Source: Sulfurovum sp.
Lineage (GTDB): Bacteria > Campylobacterota > Campylobacteria > Campylobacterales > Sulfurovaceae
Assembly: GCA_003978395.1 (NCBI GenBank)
Contig: QNZV01000119.1
Location: 1-16,295 of the forward strand
DNA: 16,295 nt
Direction: 5' to 3'
This document shows positions 1 through 7,176 of this stretch, one piece after another. Under the pieces are notes generated by a model. It was given only the letters and a program-made list of their open reading frames with translations. It had not been told where the DNA came from and did not search any database. The position numbers were made by a program, and so were the translations under genes. Each line of letters begins with the position of its first letter. The first letter of the stretch is position 1.

Positions 1-206
1 CCTAAAACTTCTGACGTATATTTTATAATCTCTTTAGCCAATACATCTTTTGAAGAAAAATAATTATAAAGATTCCCTACCGACATTTTTAACTTGTTTG
101 CAATATCGGGAATGGTTGTTTTATGAAATCCATTTTGTGAAAAGAGTTCTAAAGATGTCTGTATGATGGATTCTCGTTTTAGTGCTTTTTTATCTGCTAT
201 TTTCAA
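1..206 (-). CDS. TetR/AcrR-family transcriptional regulator (N-terminal part)
   Basis: This is the first 68 codons of a gene read on the minus strand that runs off the left edge. The translation begins MKIADKKALKRESIIQTSLE and continues with a helix-turn-helix: FHKTTIPDIANKLKMS (about residues 30-46) followed by VGNLYNYFSSKD. The T-x-x-D-I-A ... G-x-x-Y-x-Y-F-x-x-K-x-x-L pattern is diagnostic of the TetR DNA-binding domain. No ATG fits; I chose TTG at 206-204 because an AAGGA ribosome-binding site lies nine bases upstream (complement of 216-220). The ligand-binding C-terminal domain is outside the window, so the effector and targets cannot be told. TetR proteins usually repress a neighbouring efflux or metabolic gene, and often themselves. 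Confidence 0.85.
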   Translation of the reverse strand, partial: MKIADKKALKRESIIQTSLELFSQNGFHKTTIPDIANKLKMSVGNLYNYFSSKDVLAKEIIKYTSEVL

Positions 207-247
207 AATGTGGTTTCCTTCGTGATTTAGTTATTTTAATTATTTTA

Positions 248-289
248 GAAACTTCAAATCTCAGTTTCACAGTTTAAAAACCATGAAAC
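248..289. repeat. Cluster of GAAAC/GTTTC half-sites upstream of the TetR gene
   Basis: Three related half-sites lie here: GAAACT at 248-253, AGTTTCA at 263-269 and TGAAACA at 284-290. The first pair forms an inverted repeat with a 9-base spacer. The second pair forms GTTTCA-N14-TGAAAC. They lie about 40-85 bases upstream of the TetR start codon, where an operator for autoregulation would be expected. The rest of the 207-363 interval is AT-rich and shows no clear gene or terminator. The operator role is inference. Confidence 0.35.
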
Positions 290-363
290 AAGAAAAAGTA
301 CTAGGACTCTCTTTCACTAAAGGAATCTATCACATCTATTATGAAAATTTTTCAATAAAATAA

Positions 364-1809
364 TTAAGAGTGATAATTTGGACTCTCTTTGGTAATCGTA
401 ACATCGTGAACATGCGACTCTGCAAGACCAGCAGAGGTAATCTCAACAAATTCAGCTTTTTCCCAAAATGTTTTAATATCTTTTGAGCCACAATAACCCA
501 TAGAAGCACGTAATCCACCAATCATTTGATGTACTACAGAAGCAATTTTACCACGGTATGGTACACGCCCCTCAATTCCTTCTGGAACAAGTTTGTCGGC
601 TGCTGTTCCCTCTTGGAAATAACGGTCTGTACTCCCTTTGGTCATCGCTCCAATGCTTCCCATTCCACGGTACTCTTTAAACTGTCGTCCATTAAATAAA
701 ATCATCTCTCCAGGGGCTTCATATGTACCTGCAAGAGCAGAACCAAGCATGATAGAACTTGCACCTACAGCCAACGCTTTTGAAACATCTCCAGAGAAAC
801 GAATTCCACCATCGGCAATGACAGGAACACCCAGTGGGTTTGCCACTTGTGCAACCTCATCAATGGCTGAGAGTTGAGGAACACCTACTCCTGTTACAAT
901 TCTAGTGGTACAAATAGAACCTGGTCCAATTCCTACTTTTACAGCATCAGCACCTGCTTCAATCAAATCTTTAGCAGCAGCTCCAGACGCAATGTTTCCT
1001 GCAATTACATCCACATCAAACTGAGCTTTAATATCTTTTAATGTATCCATAATTCCTTGTGAATGTCCATGTGCAGAATCTAAAACTACCACATCTACAC
1101 CAGCATCAACCAACGCTTTAACACGGTCAAGTTGCCCCACACCAATAGCTGCACCAACTCTTAGTCTTCCATGTTCATCTTTATTTGCATTTGGAAATTG
1201 CTCTTTTTTCTCAATGTCTTTAATAGTAACAAGACCTTGAAGTTTGTCTTCATCATCTACAATTGGAAGTTTTTCTATCTTATGCTCTTGAAGCACTTTA
1301 GCAGCCTCTTCAAGGGTAATTCCACGTTTTGCAGTTACCAAAGGTGCTTTGGTCATTACATCTGAAATCTTTTCTGACATATCTGTAATGAAACGCATAT
1401 CACGGTTCGTAATAATTCCCAAAAGAACCATATTGTCATCAACAACAGGTACTCCTGAAATCTTATATTCCCCCATTAAATAGTCAGCATCACCCACTGT
1501 TTTTTCAGGTCCGATGTAGATAGGGTCAATAATAATTCCACTTTCAGACTTTTTAACTTTTTCAACTTGTCTTGCTTGGGTCTCAATATCCATATTTTTA
1601 TGAATAATCCCAATTCCACCTAAGTGTGCCATTGCAATCGCGGCTTTGTACTCTGTTACCGTGTCCATTGCAGCAGATACAAGTGGTGTATTCAATGTTA
1701 CACGCTTAGTAAGATTGGTTTTAATACATACTTCTTTCGGTAAAACGGTAGAGTGTTGAGGTACTAACAACAAATCTTCAAATGTAAATGCTTTTTTCTT
1801 AATGTTCAT
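364..1809 (-). CDS. guaB: Inosine-5'-monophosphate dehydrogenase
   Basis: This cytosolic enzyme oxidises IMP to XMP with NAD+, the committed step of guanine nucleotide synthesis. The 481-residue length is normal for a full bacterial IMPDH. The TIM barrel begins with TFEDLLLVPQHS, is interrupted by a tandem CBS (Bateman) module at about residues 92-202 (KISDVMTKAPLVTA, LQGLVTIKDIEK), and resumes with VVLDSAHGHSQG. The catalytic loop is GIGPGSICTTRIVTGVG, with Cys300 as nucleophile. Arg396-Tyr397 in the mobile flap (STDRYFQE) are present, as is the IMP-binding segment IADGGIRFSGDV. The ATG is preceded by AAAGGA about 11 bases upstream. guaB lies 15 bases downstream of gatA on the same strand, so the two are probably cotranscribed from the gatA promoter; the gatA-guaB pair also occurs in Campylobacter jejuni. 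No convincing terminator hairpin is visible after the stop. Confidence 0.98.
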   Translation of the reverse strand: MNIKKKAFTFEDLLLVPQHSTVLPKEVCIKTNLTKRVTLNTPLVSAAMDTVTEYKAAIAMAHLGGIGIIHKNMDIETQARQVEKVKKSESGIIIDPIYIGPEKTVGDADYLMGEYKISGVPVVDDNMVLLGIITNRDMRFITDMSEKISDVMTKAPLVTAKRGITLEEAAKVLQEHKIEKLPIVDDEDKLQGLVTIKDIEKKEQFPNANKDEHGRLRVGAAIGVGQLDRVKALVDAGVDVVVLDSAHGHSQGIMDTLKDIKAQFDVDVIAGNIASGAAAKDLIEAGADAVKVGIGPGSICTTRIVTGVGVPQLSAIDEVAQVANPLGVPVIADGGIRFSGDVSKALAVGASSIMLGSALAGTYEAPGEMILFNGRQFKEYRGMGSIGAMTKGSTDRYFQEGTAADKLVPEGIEGRVPYRGKIASVVHQMIGGLRASMGYCGSKDIKTFWEKAEFVEITSAGLAESHVHDVTITKESPNYHS

Positions 1810-1824
1810 GTTTTAGGTTTTCCT

Positions 1825-3165
1825 TTACTTTATGTAATTTACAGCTTTTTCGAGACTTAATGCCCCGTCAAACACAGCTTGTTCATCAAATGCTTTTCCA
1901 ATCAGTTGTAAACCTATTGGCATTCCTTCACTATTTTTTCCAACAGGTAACGAGATGGCAGGTAATCCTGCTAAATTAATAGCAATAGTGTACATATCAC
2001 TTTTGTACATCTCTAATGGGTCATGAATGCTTCCGACTTTAGGAGCAACTGTTGGAGCAACAGGAGATAATATTAAATCTGCCTCTTCAAAAATTTTATT
2101 AAATTCATCTTTAATAAGGTGTCTTACTTTTTGAGCTTTTACATAGTACGCATCATAATATCCTGCTGAAAGAACAAAGTTCCCCAACATGATTCTTCGT
2201 TTTACCTCATCTCCAAATTGAGCTCTTGTGTTTCTAAAAGTCTCTTCCAAATTTGTACCTTCAACACGTTTACCATAACGAATACCGTCATAACGTGCTA
2301 AGTTGGTGGTTGCTTCTGCTGTTGCTACAATATAGTAAGTAGCAATATCATACTTGGTGTTTGCCATGTTTTTATGAACAATTGTATGCCCTGCTTCTTC
2401 TAATAGTTTTACCGTTTTTGCATAAGCTTCTTGAATCTCTTCACTCGCTTCTGCAATATAATTATCAATTACAGCAATCGTAAATTTTCTATCAGCATTT
2501 AAGTTCTTGCTCGTTGAACAAAGCTCTAAATTTGAAGAGGTAGAGTCTTTCTCATCATATGAAGCAATTGCATCGTATAAAATAGAAGCATCTTCCACAT
2601 TTTGAGTAATAGGTCCAATCTGGTCAAGAGATGAAGCATACGCTCCCAAACCAAAACGACTTACACGTCCATAAGTGGGTTTCATTCCTACGCAACCACA
2701 ATAGGCTGCAGGTTGACGAATAGACCCCCCTGTATCTGAACCCAACGCGGCAATGGCAATTCCACCAGCTACAGCAGCAGCTGAACCACCTGAACTTCCT
2801 CCTGGAACTCTATCTTCTCCATAAGGATTTTTTGTTACACCATAAAATGAACTTTCTGTAGTAGAACCCATTGCAAATTCATCCATATTTGCTCTACCAA
2901 ATGCAGAAAAACCATTCCTTTTTAAATTTTCAATCACTGTTGCATTATAAGGGGCAACATACCCTTGAAGTATCTCTGAACCACTAGTTACAGACCAATC
3001 TTTTACTTGAATATTATCTTTGATGAGAATAGGAATTCCCTCTCCTGATGAAGCGAAATCAATATACGCATTTAAGCCACCCTCTTTTGCCTTACTTTCC
3101 ATCTCAACTTTAAGAGAGTCTAGCTCTTCTTTGCTTTTTGTCAATGCTTCTTTTAATGTAATCAC
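1825..3165 (-). CDS. gatA: Glutamyl-tRNA(Gln) amidotransferase subunit A
   Basis: GatA is the amidase subunit of the GatCAB complex. It releases ammonia from glutamine so that Glu-tRNA(Gln), and often Asp-tRNA(Asn), can be converted to the amidated form. The Ser-cisSer-Lys triad of the amidase-signature family is complete: Lys49 (IPILIKDNIQ), cis-Ser124 (VPGGSSGGSA) and nucleophile Ser148 (LGSDTGGSIRQPAAYCG). Their spacing of 75 and 24 residues matches the characterised GatA enzymes. Length (446) is slightly short but complete. The start is GTG at 3165-3163, chosen because AGGA sits seven bases upstream (complement of 3173-3176) and the protein then begins MITLKEALTKSKEEL. gatB and gatC are not in the window. 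gatA is the first gene of the gatA-guaB pair, behind a good -10 box. Confidence 0.97.
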   Translation of the reverse strand: MITLKEALTKSKEELDSLKVEMESKAKEGGLNAYIDFASSGEGIPILIKDNIQVKDWSVTSGSEILQGYVAPYNATVIENLKRNGFSAFGRANMDEFAMGSTTESSFYGVTKNPYGEDRVPGGSSGGSAAAVAGGIAIAALGSDTGGSIRQPAAYCGCVGMKPTYGRVSRFGLGAYASSLDQIGPITQNVEDASILYDAIASYDEKDSTSSNLELCSTSKNLNADRKFTIAVIDNYIAEASEEIQEAYAKTVKLLEEAGHTIVHKNMANTKYDIATYYIVATAEATTNLARYDGIRYGKRVEGTNLEETFRNTRAQFGDEVKRRIMLGNFVLSAGYYDAYYVKAQKVRHLIKDEFNKIFEEADLILSPVAPTVAPKVGSIHDPLEMYKSDMYTIAINLAGLPAISLPVGKNSEGMPIGLQLIGKAFDEQAVFDGALSLEKAVNYIK

Positions 3166-3207
3166 TTTGTTGTCCTAAATTATATATGGTTAATAAAAAA
3201 TTGCGTG

Positions 3208-3213
3208 ATTATA
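3208..3213 (-). promoter_or_regulatory. Putative -10 box for gatA-guaB
   Basis: The minus strand reads TTTTAGCTATAATCACG here, with a perfect TATAAT about 43 bases upstream of the gatA GTG. No TTGACA-like -35 is visible; the upstream DNA is instead AT-rich, as described for sigma-70 promoters in Campylobacter. Confidence 0.6.
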
Positions 3214-3271
3214 GCTAAAAGTTGTTTTTGGTATGTTTATTTTACAATGAGCCTATCTTAGAATTATTTTA

Positions 3272-3296
3272 TAAAGATTATTAAAGATTATTAAAT
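3272..3296 (+). repeat. 10-bp tandem repeat upstream of the LysM-protein promoter
   Basis: TAAAGATTAT occurs at 3272-3281 and again at 3282-3291, followed by a partial third copy (TAAAT). The 10-base unit matches about one helical turn and ends nine bases before the -10 box at 3305. It may act as a phased AT-rich replacement for a -35 box; this is inference. Confidence 0.5.
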
Positions 3297-3304
3297 TTTA
3301 ATGC

Positions 3305-3310
3305 TATACT
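3305..3310 (+). promoter_or_regulatory. Putative extended -10 box for the LysM-like gene
   Basis: TGCTATACT at 3302-3310 gives an extended -10 (TGn-TATACT) 33 bases upstream of the ATG. The same nine bases recur before the histidine kinase gene at 7137-7145. Confidence 0.6.
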
Positions 3311-3342
3311 TTTAATTAACATACTATTTAAAAGGAACTGTA

Positions 3343-4047
3343 ATGAAAAAAATGTTATTTATCACAGGGATAGCACTATACAGCACAAGCTTAGTGGGAA
3401 ATCAATTAGATGAGTTAGGAGACATTAAATTAATAGATGAATCAGCAAAATCATCTCTTTTTCAAAAGGGTAAAATTGTAGGTTGTACCGATTTTGGAAA
3501 AAAGAAAGAACTAAGTTGTTCAAAAAAGCCCGAAGAGGCTATTTTAAGTAAACTTCCAACAAGTAAACAACTTGATGAAAAAGATTTAGATAACGAAGAG
3601 GATTCAAATGAGATTAAAGAACAACTAAAAAGTATTTTAGCCGAACTTTCAGCACTAAAAGAGAAACAAAAAGCAAACAAAAACACTATTATAGAACTAC
3701 GTTCATTGGTAAAAGTTCTCTCTAATAAAAAACCTATTGAGGCAAAAGAAAAACTTAGAATTGTTAAAAAGACTATTAAAAAAATTCAACCTAAAAAATC
3801 TAAAGTCCATAAAAAAACACGTATTAGAAAACCAATCAAAGAGGTAGAAGTTTTTGAAGATTATGTTGTCATTGAAGTACAAAATAATGAATCCCTATCA
3901 ACTTATGCACAAGTATACTATCATGACAATACCAAGTACTACAAAATCTATAGAGCCAACAAAGGTAAAATTAATAAAAATTTACAAATTATTATAGGAG
4001 ATAGACTGATTATTCCAGAAGCTCATTCATACAAAGAGTCATTCTAG
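3343..4047 (+). CDS. Secreted coiled-coil protein with C-terminal LysM-like domain
   Basis: A 234-residue protein with an N-terminal export signal (MKKMLFITGIALYSTSLVG, about residues 1-20). Next comes an acidic, glutamate/lysine-rich helical part with likely coiled coil at about 85-128. A very basic, low-complexity linker spans about 134-166 (KKTIKKIQPKKSK). The C-terminal domain at about 174-226 contains NNESLSTYAQVYY, YYKIYRANKGKI and IIIGDRLIIP. This fits the LysM pattern (intermittent aromatic residues, Y-x-x-N, and a closing G-D-x-L-x-I-P), which in other proteins binds peptidoglycan. No catalytic domain is visible, so a structural or wall-tethering role is likely. Two cysteines (48 and 59) could form a disulfide. 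An AAGGA site sits seven bases before the ATG, and the gene appears monocistronic. The LysM call rests on pattern reading, not on a profile search. Confidence 0.75.
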   Translation: MKKMLFITGIALYSTSLVGNQLDELGDIKLIDESAKSSLFQKGKIVGCTDFGKKKELSCSKKPEEAILSKLPTSKQLDEKDLDNEEDSNEIKEQLKSILAELSALKEKQKANKNTIIELRSLVKVLSNKKPIEAKEKLRIVKKTIKKIQPKKSKVHKKTRIRKPIKEVEVFEDYVVIEVQNNESLSTYAQVYYHDNTKYYKIYRANKGKINKNLQIIIGDRLIIPEAHSYKESF

Positions 4048-4053
4048 CATAAA

Positions 4054-4074
4054 AATCTATTTTGAAAATAGATT
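4054..4074. repeat. Perfect 10-bp inverted repeat between LysM gene and cysS
   Basis: AATCTATTTT-G-AAAATAGATT is a perfect palindrome starting six bases after the LysM-gene stop. On the plus strand no U-run follows, so it is a poor intrinsic terminator in that direction. On the minus strand the stem is followed by TTT. It could be a weak hairpin that limits readthrough, or a protein-binding site just upstream of the cysS -10 box (15 bases away). Confidence 0.5.
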
Positions 4075-4088
4075 ATAGGTTAATACGA

Positions 4089-4094
4089 TATAAT
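4089..4094 (+). promoter_or_regulatory. Putative -10 box for cysS
   Basis: TATAAT within ACGATATAATCCC, 32 bases upstream of the cysS ATG. No -35 consensus is evident. Confidence 0.55.
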
Positions 4095-4126
4095 CCCAAA
4101 AAATATCTATACAAGGTTAGCCTATT

Positions 4127-5536
4127 ATGCATATCTACGACAGTGTCAAAAAAACAAAACTCAAATTTGAATCTATTACTCCAAGAAAAGCCTCTATCTA
4201 TATTTGTGGTCCTACGGTCTATGATAATGCACACTTAGGACATGCTCGTTCTAGCCTTAGTTTTGACCTTTTAGTTAGAACACTAAAAGCTCTTCGTTAT
4301 GATGTGATTATGGGGAAAAATTTTACCGATATTGATGATAAGATTATTAAAAAAGTTCAAGAGAGTGGAAAGAGTTTAGCAGAGATAACAACTTATTACA
4401 TTACCCGTTATCAAGAAGATATGAGAGCGTTGGGTGTCATAGATGCAGATATTGAGCCAAAAGCTACCCAATCGCTTGAAGCGATGGAGTCTATGATTCA
4501 AAGCTTAATAGACAAAGACATTGCCTACATAGTAGAATCAGGAGATGTCTATTTTGATGTCTCTAAAGATAAAAAGTATGGTGCTATTTCTAAAATGGTA
4601 GGCGATGACCAAGAGAATCAAAGCCGTGTAGAACATACCTCTTTAAAACGAAACCCAAAAGATTTTGCACTATGGAAAGCATGTAATGGAGAGGATGACA
4701 TCTGTTTTGAAACAGCCTTTTCCAAGGGTCGTCCAGGATGGCACATAGAGTGTTCGGCGATGATAGAGGAACATTTTGCAAAAACACACGGTAACGAGGA
4801 ATACAGCATTGATATTCATGGAGGAGGAGCAGATTTACTCTTTCCTCATCATGAAAATGAAGCATCACAAAGCCGTTGTGCCACAGGTCACGAATTGGCA
4901 AAATATTGGATGCATAATGGTTTTGTAAATATCAATGGCGAAAAGATGTCAAAGAGTTTAGGAAACAGCTTTTTTGTAAAAGATGCACTTAAAGTTTACG
5001 ATGGAGAGATTTTACGAAACTACTTAATTTCAGTACATTATAGAAATGATTTTAATTTTAATGAAGAGGATTTGCTCAACTCTAAAAAACGATTAGATAA
5101 ACTATATCGACTTAAAAAAAGAGTGACTCCCACCAAAGCATCTAAACCCAATAAAACCTTTTATAAAGCAATTCTATCGGCAATGAGTGATGATTTAAAC
5201 ATCTCTGTAGCCTTGGCAACCATTGATGAGATGATTAGCTCTACAAATGATAAGCTTAATGAAAACCCAAAAAACAAGGGGCTAAAAAAAGAGACCCTAG
5301 CCAATATAGAATTTTTAGATGAACTTTTAGGTTTTGGAGGCAAAGAGCCTTTCTCTTATTTTCAAATTGGAATTGATAAAGAGACAAAAATTAAAATAGA
5401 ATTCTTAATTCAACAGAGAGATGAAGCTAAAAAGGCAAAAGATTATGAAAAATCTGATGCCATTCGTGAAGAGATTTCAGCCATGGGAATCTCTCTGATG
5501 GATACAGCAGAGGGGACGCTTTGGGAAAAGCTCTAA
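4127..5536 (+). CDS. cysS: Cysteinyl-tRNA synthetase
   Basis: This class I aminoacyl-tRNA synthetase activates cysteine and loads it on tRNA(Cys). The 469 residues match the family length. Visible signatures are CGPTVYDNAHLGHARS, with zinc ligand Cys27 and the HIGH motif as HLGH at 36-39. Cys209 lies in GWHIECSAM, and His241 and Glu245 lie in FPHHENEASQ (the other zinc ligands). KMSKS is at 273-277. The C-terminal helical, anticodon-binding part ends with AKDYEKSDAIREEISAMGI, typical for CysRS. The ATG has a weak AAGG ten bases upstream. The gene has its own -10 box, and its stop lies only three bases from the stop of the convergent RNase T2 gene. Confidence 0.98.
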   Translation: MHIYDSVKKTKLKFESITPRKASIYICGPTVYDNAHLGHARSSLSFDLLVRTLKALRYDVIMGKNFTDIDDKIIKKVQESGKSLAEITTYYITRYQEDMRALGVIDADIEPKATQSLEAMESMIQSLIDKDIAYIVESGDVYFDVSKDKKYGAISKMVGDDQENQSRVEHTSLKRNPKDFALWKACNGEDDICFETAFSKGRPGWHIECSAMIEEHFAKTHGNEEYSIDIHGGGADLLFPHHENEASQSRCATGHELAKYWMHNGFVNINGEKMSKSLGNSFFVKDALKVYDGEILRNYLISVHYRNDFNFNEEDLLNSKKRLDKLYRLKKRVTPTKASKPNKTFYKAILSAMSDDLNISVALATIDEMISSTNDKLNENPKNKGLKKETLANIEFLDELLGFGGKEPFSYFQIGIDKETKIKIEFLIQQRDEAKKAKDYEKSDAIREEISAMGISLMDTAEGTLWEKL

Positions 5537-5541
5537 GAGCT
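5529..5541. repeat. Short palindrome spanning the convergent stop codons of cysS and the RNase T2 gene
   Basis: AGCTCT-A-AGAGCT covers the cysS TAA (5534-5536) and reaches into the TAG of the opposing gene (5540-5542). Neither side has a T-run after the stem, so it would be at most a weak bidirectional hairpin. No other terminator can fit in the three-base gap. Confidence 0.4.
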
Positions 5542-6550
5542 AAAATCCAACAGCATCAATACGACCTTTATGACATGTTCTATTAGGTCGTTCTCCTGTT
5601 TTAAATAACTCAGAGAGCGTATTCCCTTTATTTCCTAAATGTAACCATAACTCGGTAACAAGCCCTCGTTGACAATTCATGGTTACATGCTTTCCTGCTC
5701 CTGCACCAAACTCTTTATCAAATACTTTACGAACATCTTCTAAACGTATGGTTTTTCCTATATTTTGTTTAAAAAACTGCCCTACTTTTGACGAATTTAC
5801 TTGAGTCAATAGATTCATTGCATCAGCATAATAATCACTAGCATTTGTGCCATAACATGTTCCATGTTTAATCCACTCATGCTTATGTAAATTAGAACCA
5901 TATCCTGGCATAAGTTTTGCCAAATTGGTTCGTACCTCTGGTGTTAACTCTAATTTATTCAGTCGATGCCACTGTTTGTTTTTGTCCATACCTACTTGTT
6001 TTTTATCTACATTACAGTACTGATTGTTTCTAGGTTGAGGCCAAAGTCCATGAAGAACAAATTCAAAAGCTCCAAAATCTTTAGAACTCATATTTTTACA
6101 CTCTTTTTTATACTGATGTGTCTGACAAAAAGCATTTTGCCAACTAATAGCCAATAAGTTCTGTTTAGAAGTTGACTTATGTATCTGATTCTCAGTTCCT
6201 TTATCTTTCATAGATTTTAAAAGGGAAGAGAGACTAAAAGTTTTTTTCTCTTCTTCTTTTTTCGGTTCTGTTTTACTCTCTTGGGTTTTAATATCTGAAA
6301 AACACCCTTCATCTACCCAACGCTGTGCAACTCTTTCTCCCTCTACCAAAATAAGAATTTGCCCCTTATTCTCTTGTAAAATTCGATACTCTTGACCAAC
6401 TTTCAATGAAATATCATTACTGTTTGAGGTATGTTTCATATTATTAAATGCTTCACAACTCTTAGTTGCTTTTTCATATTTTACTGGTTTTTTTGCCATT
6501 AAACTAAGTGGCAGTACTACCACAAGTACTGAAATTATTAATTTATTCAT
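5540..6550 (-). CDS. Secreted RNase T2-family ribonuclease with N-terminal SH3-like extension
   Basis: RNase T2 enzymes cleave single-stranded RNA through a 2',3'-cyclic phosphate, usually in the periplasm or outside the cell. A signal peptide is clear (MNKLIISVLVVVLPLSLMA). Both conserved active-site segments are intact: FVLHGLWPQ (CAS I, His167) and HEWIKHGTCYG (CAS II, His224, Glu225, Lys228, His229). This is the complete catalytic set of the family, so activity is likely. Several cysteines (142, 151, 179, 232, 293, 326) could form the usual disulfides. Ahead of the catalytic domain (from about residue 130) lies an extension: a possible SH3-like unit at about 45-84 (LKVGQEYRILQENKGQILIL), then a charged Lys/Glu linker at 85-130. 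At 336 residues it is longer than a minimal RNase T2. AAGG precedes the ATG by six bases, and the gene is probably monocistronic from its own -10 box. Confidence 0.93.
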   Translation of the reverse strand: MNKLIISVLVVVLPLSLMAKKPVKYEKATKSCEAFNNMKHTSNSNDISLKVGQEYRILQENKGQILILVEGERVAQRWVDEGCFSDIKTQESKTEPKKEEEKKTFSLSSLLKSMKDKGTENQIHKSTSKQNLLAISWQNAFCQTHQYKKECKNMSSKDFGAFEFVLHGLWPQPRNNQYCNVDKKQVGMDKNKQWHRLNKLELTPEVRTNLAKLMPGYGSNLHKHEWIKHGTCYGTNASDYYADAMNLLTQVNSSKVGQFFKQNIGKTIRLEDVRKVFDKEFGAGAGKHVTMNCQRGLVTELWLHLGNKGNTLSELFKTGERPNRTCHKGRIDAVGF

Positions 6551-6572
6551 GCTTGACCTTTAATTTTTTGAA

Positions 6573-6578
6573 ATTATA
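6573..6578 (-). promoter_or_regulatory. Putative -10 box for the RNase T2 gene
   Basis: The minus strand reads CTGTTATAATTTC, with TATAAT about 22 bases upstream of the ATG, implying a short leader that carries the AAAGG ribosome-binding site. Confidence 0.5.
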
Positions 6579-6619
6579 ACAGAAATAAACCTCTAAAAAT
6601 TCAATTCTTTAAAATAATA

Positions 6620-7018
6620 TCAGTTGGCTAATATCTTATCAAGTTCAACAATCCAATTATTAGGAAAAGGTTTAGATAGGATATAGTCTGGATTTAATTT
6701 TTTTAGCTCTTTTCGAACCATATGTTCATCCTCTCCAAGAATACTATCTAGCCATGCTGAAACAACAACAACTTTAATATTGGGATTAAGTTTTCTAAGC
6801 TCTTTTATTAGTTCACTTCCACGAAGATCAGGCATTTCATAATCTGTTATGACCATATCTATAGCCTCTGGGTCTTGCTTGAAAACCTCTAAGAGTGTTA
6901 ACGAATTTTCAAAATCTTTAATCTCACATTTATGGGTAGAAAAAGCTTCTATGCTCTTCTTTGTTGTATAGGCTGCTAATGGATAATCATCTACTGTTAA
7001 TATTTTTTTTACACTCAT
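6620..7018 (-). CDS. Single-domain response regulator (CheY-like receiver)
   Basis: The 132 residues are a receiver domain with no output domain. The acidic pocket is Asp10-Asp11 (ILTVDDYPLA), the phosphoacceptor is Asp59 (MVITDYEMPDLRGSEL), the switch residue is Ser87 (VVVVSAW) and the conserved lysine is Lys116 (ILSKPF). It should accept phosphate from a histidine kinase and act by protein-protein contact or as a phosphate relay or sink. It is transcribed divergently from the soluble histidine kinase at 7177, which makes that kinase the obvious candidate partner. CheY itself is less likely because no chemotaxis genes are near. The ribosome-binding site is weak (AGAG-rich), with the ATG directly after GAGTAGAG. 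It ends 69 bases before the RNase T2 gene on the same strand, which has its own -10. Confidence 0.93.
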   Translation of the reverse strand: MSVKKILTVDDYPLAAYTTKKSIEAFSTHKCEIKDFENSLTLLEVFKQDPEAIDMVITDYEMPDLRGSELIKELRKLNPNIKVVVVSAWLDSILGEDEHMVRKELKKLNPDYILSKPFPNNWIVELDKILAN

Positions 7019-7071
7019 CTCTACTCTCTTTAATATAACTTTTCAAATAATGGCAGTTTACAAGAAGTCTA

Positions 7072-7077
7072 ATTATA
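7072..7077 (-). promoter_or_regulatory. Possible -10 box for the response regulator gene
   Basis: Minus-strand TATAAT at 7077-7072 lies about 54 bases upstream of the ATG. The whole 7019-7176 divergent interval is extremely AT-rich, with overlapping TATAAT/ATTATA and AAATTTAATATTTAAA words, so this exact box is uncertain. Confidence 0.35.
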
Positions 7078-7139
7078 TAATAAAATTATAATATAATATT
7101 TAAATTTAATAAAAATTTAATATTTAAATAAAATAATGC

Positions 7140-7145
7140 TATACT
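7140..7145 (+). promoter_or_regulatory. Putative extended -10 box for the histidine kinase-sia cluster
   Basis: TGCTATACT at 7137-7145 lies 31 bases upstream of the kinase ATG. It is identical to the box at 3302-3310 and is the most likely single promoter for the six genes to 12196. Confidence 0.6.
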
Positions 7146-7176
7146 ATTCTAATCTAATCAAAAAAGAAGTATAGTA

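Noticed and set aside
638..877. Open frame on the plus strand inside guaB
   Set aside because: It is the antisense shadow of a highly conserved guaB region; it has no ribosome-binding site and no recognisable protein features.
4590..4901. Minus-strand open frame of about 100 codons inside cysS
   Set aside because: It lies wholly opposite the conserved CysRS catalytic core and its composition is that of a reverse-frame translation.
7081..7135. AATATTTAAATTT / AAATTTAATATTTAAAT repeats in the divergent promoter region
   Set aside because: The inverted match is imperfect and expected in DNA made almost only of A and T; no defined operator can be supported.
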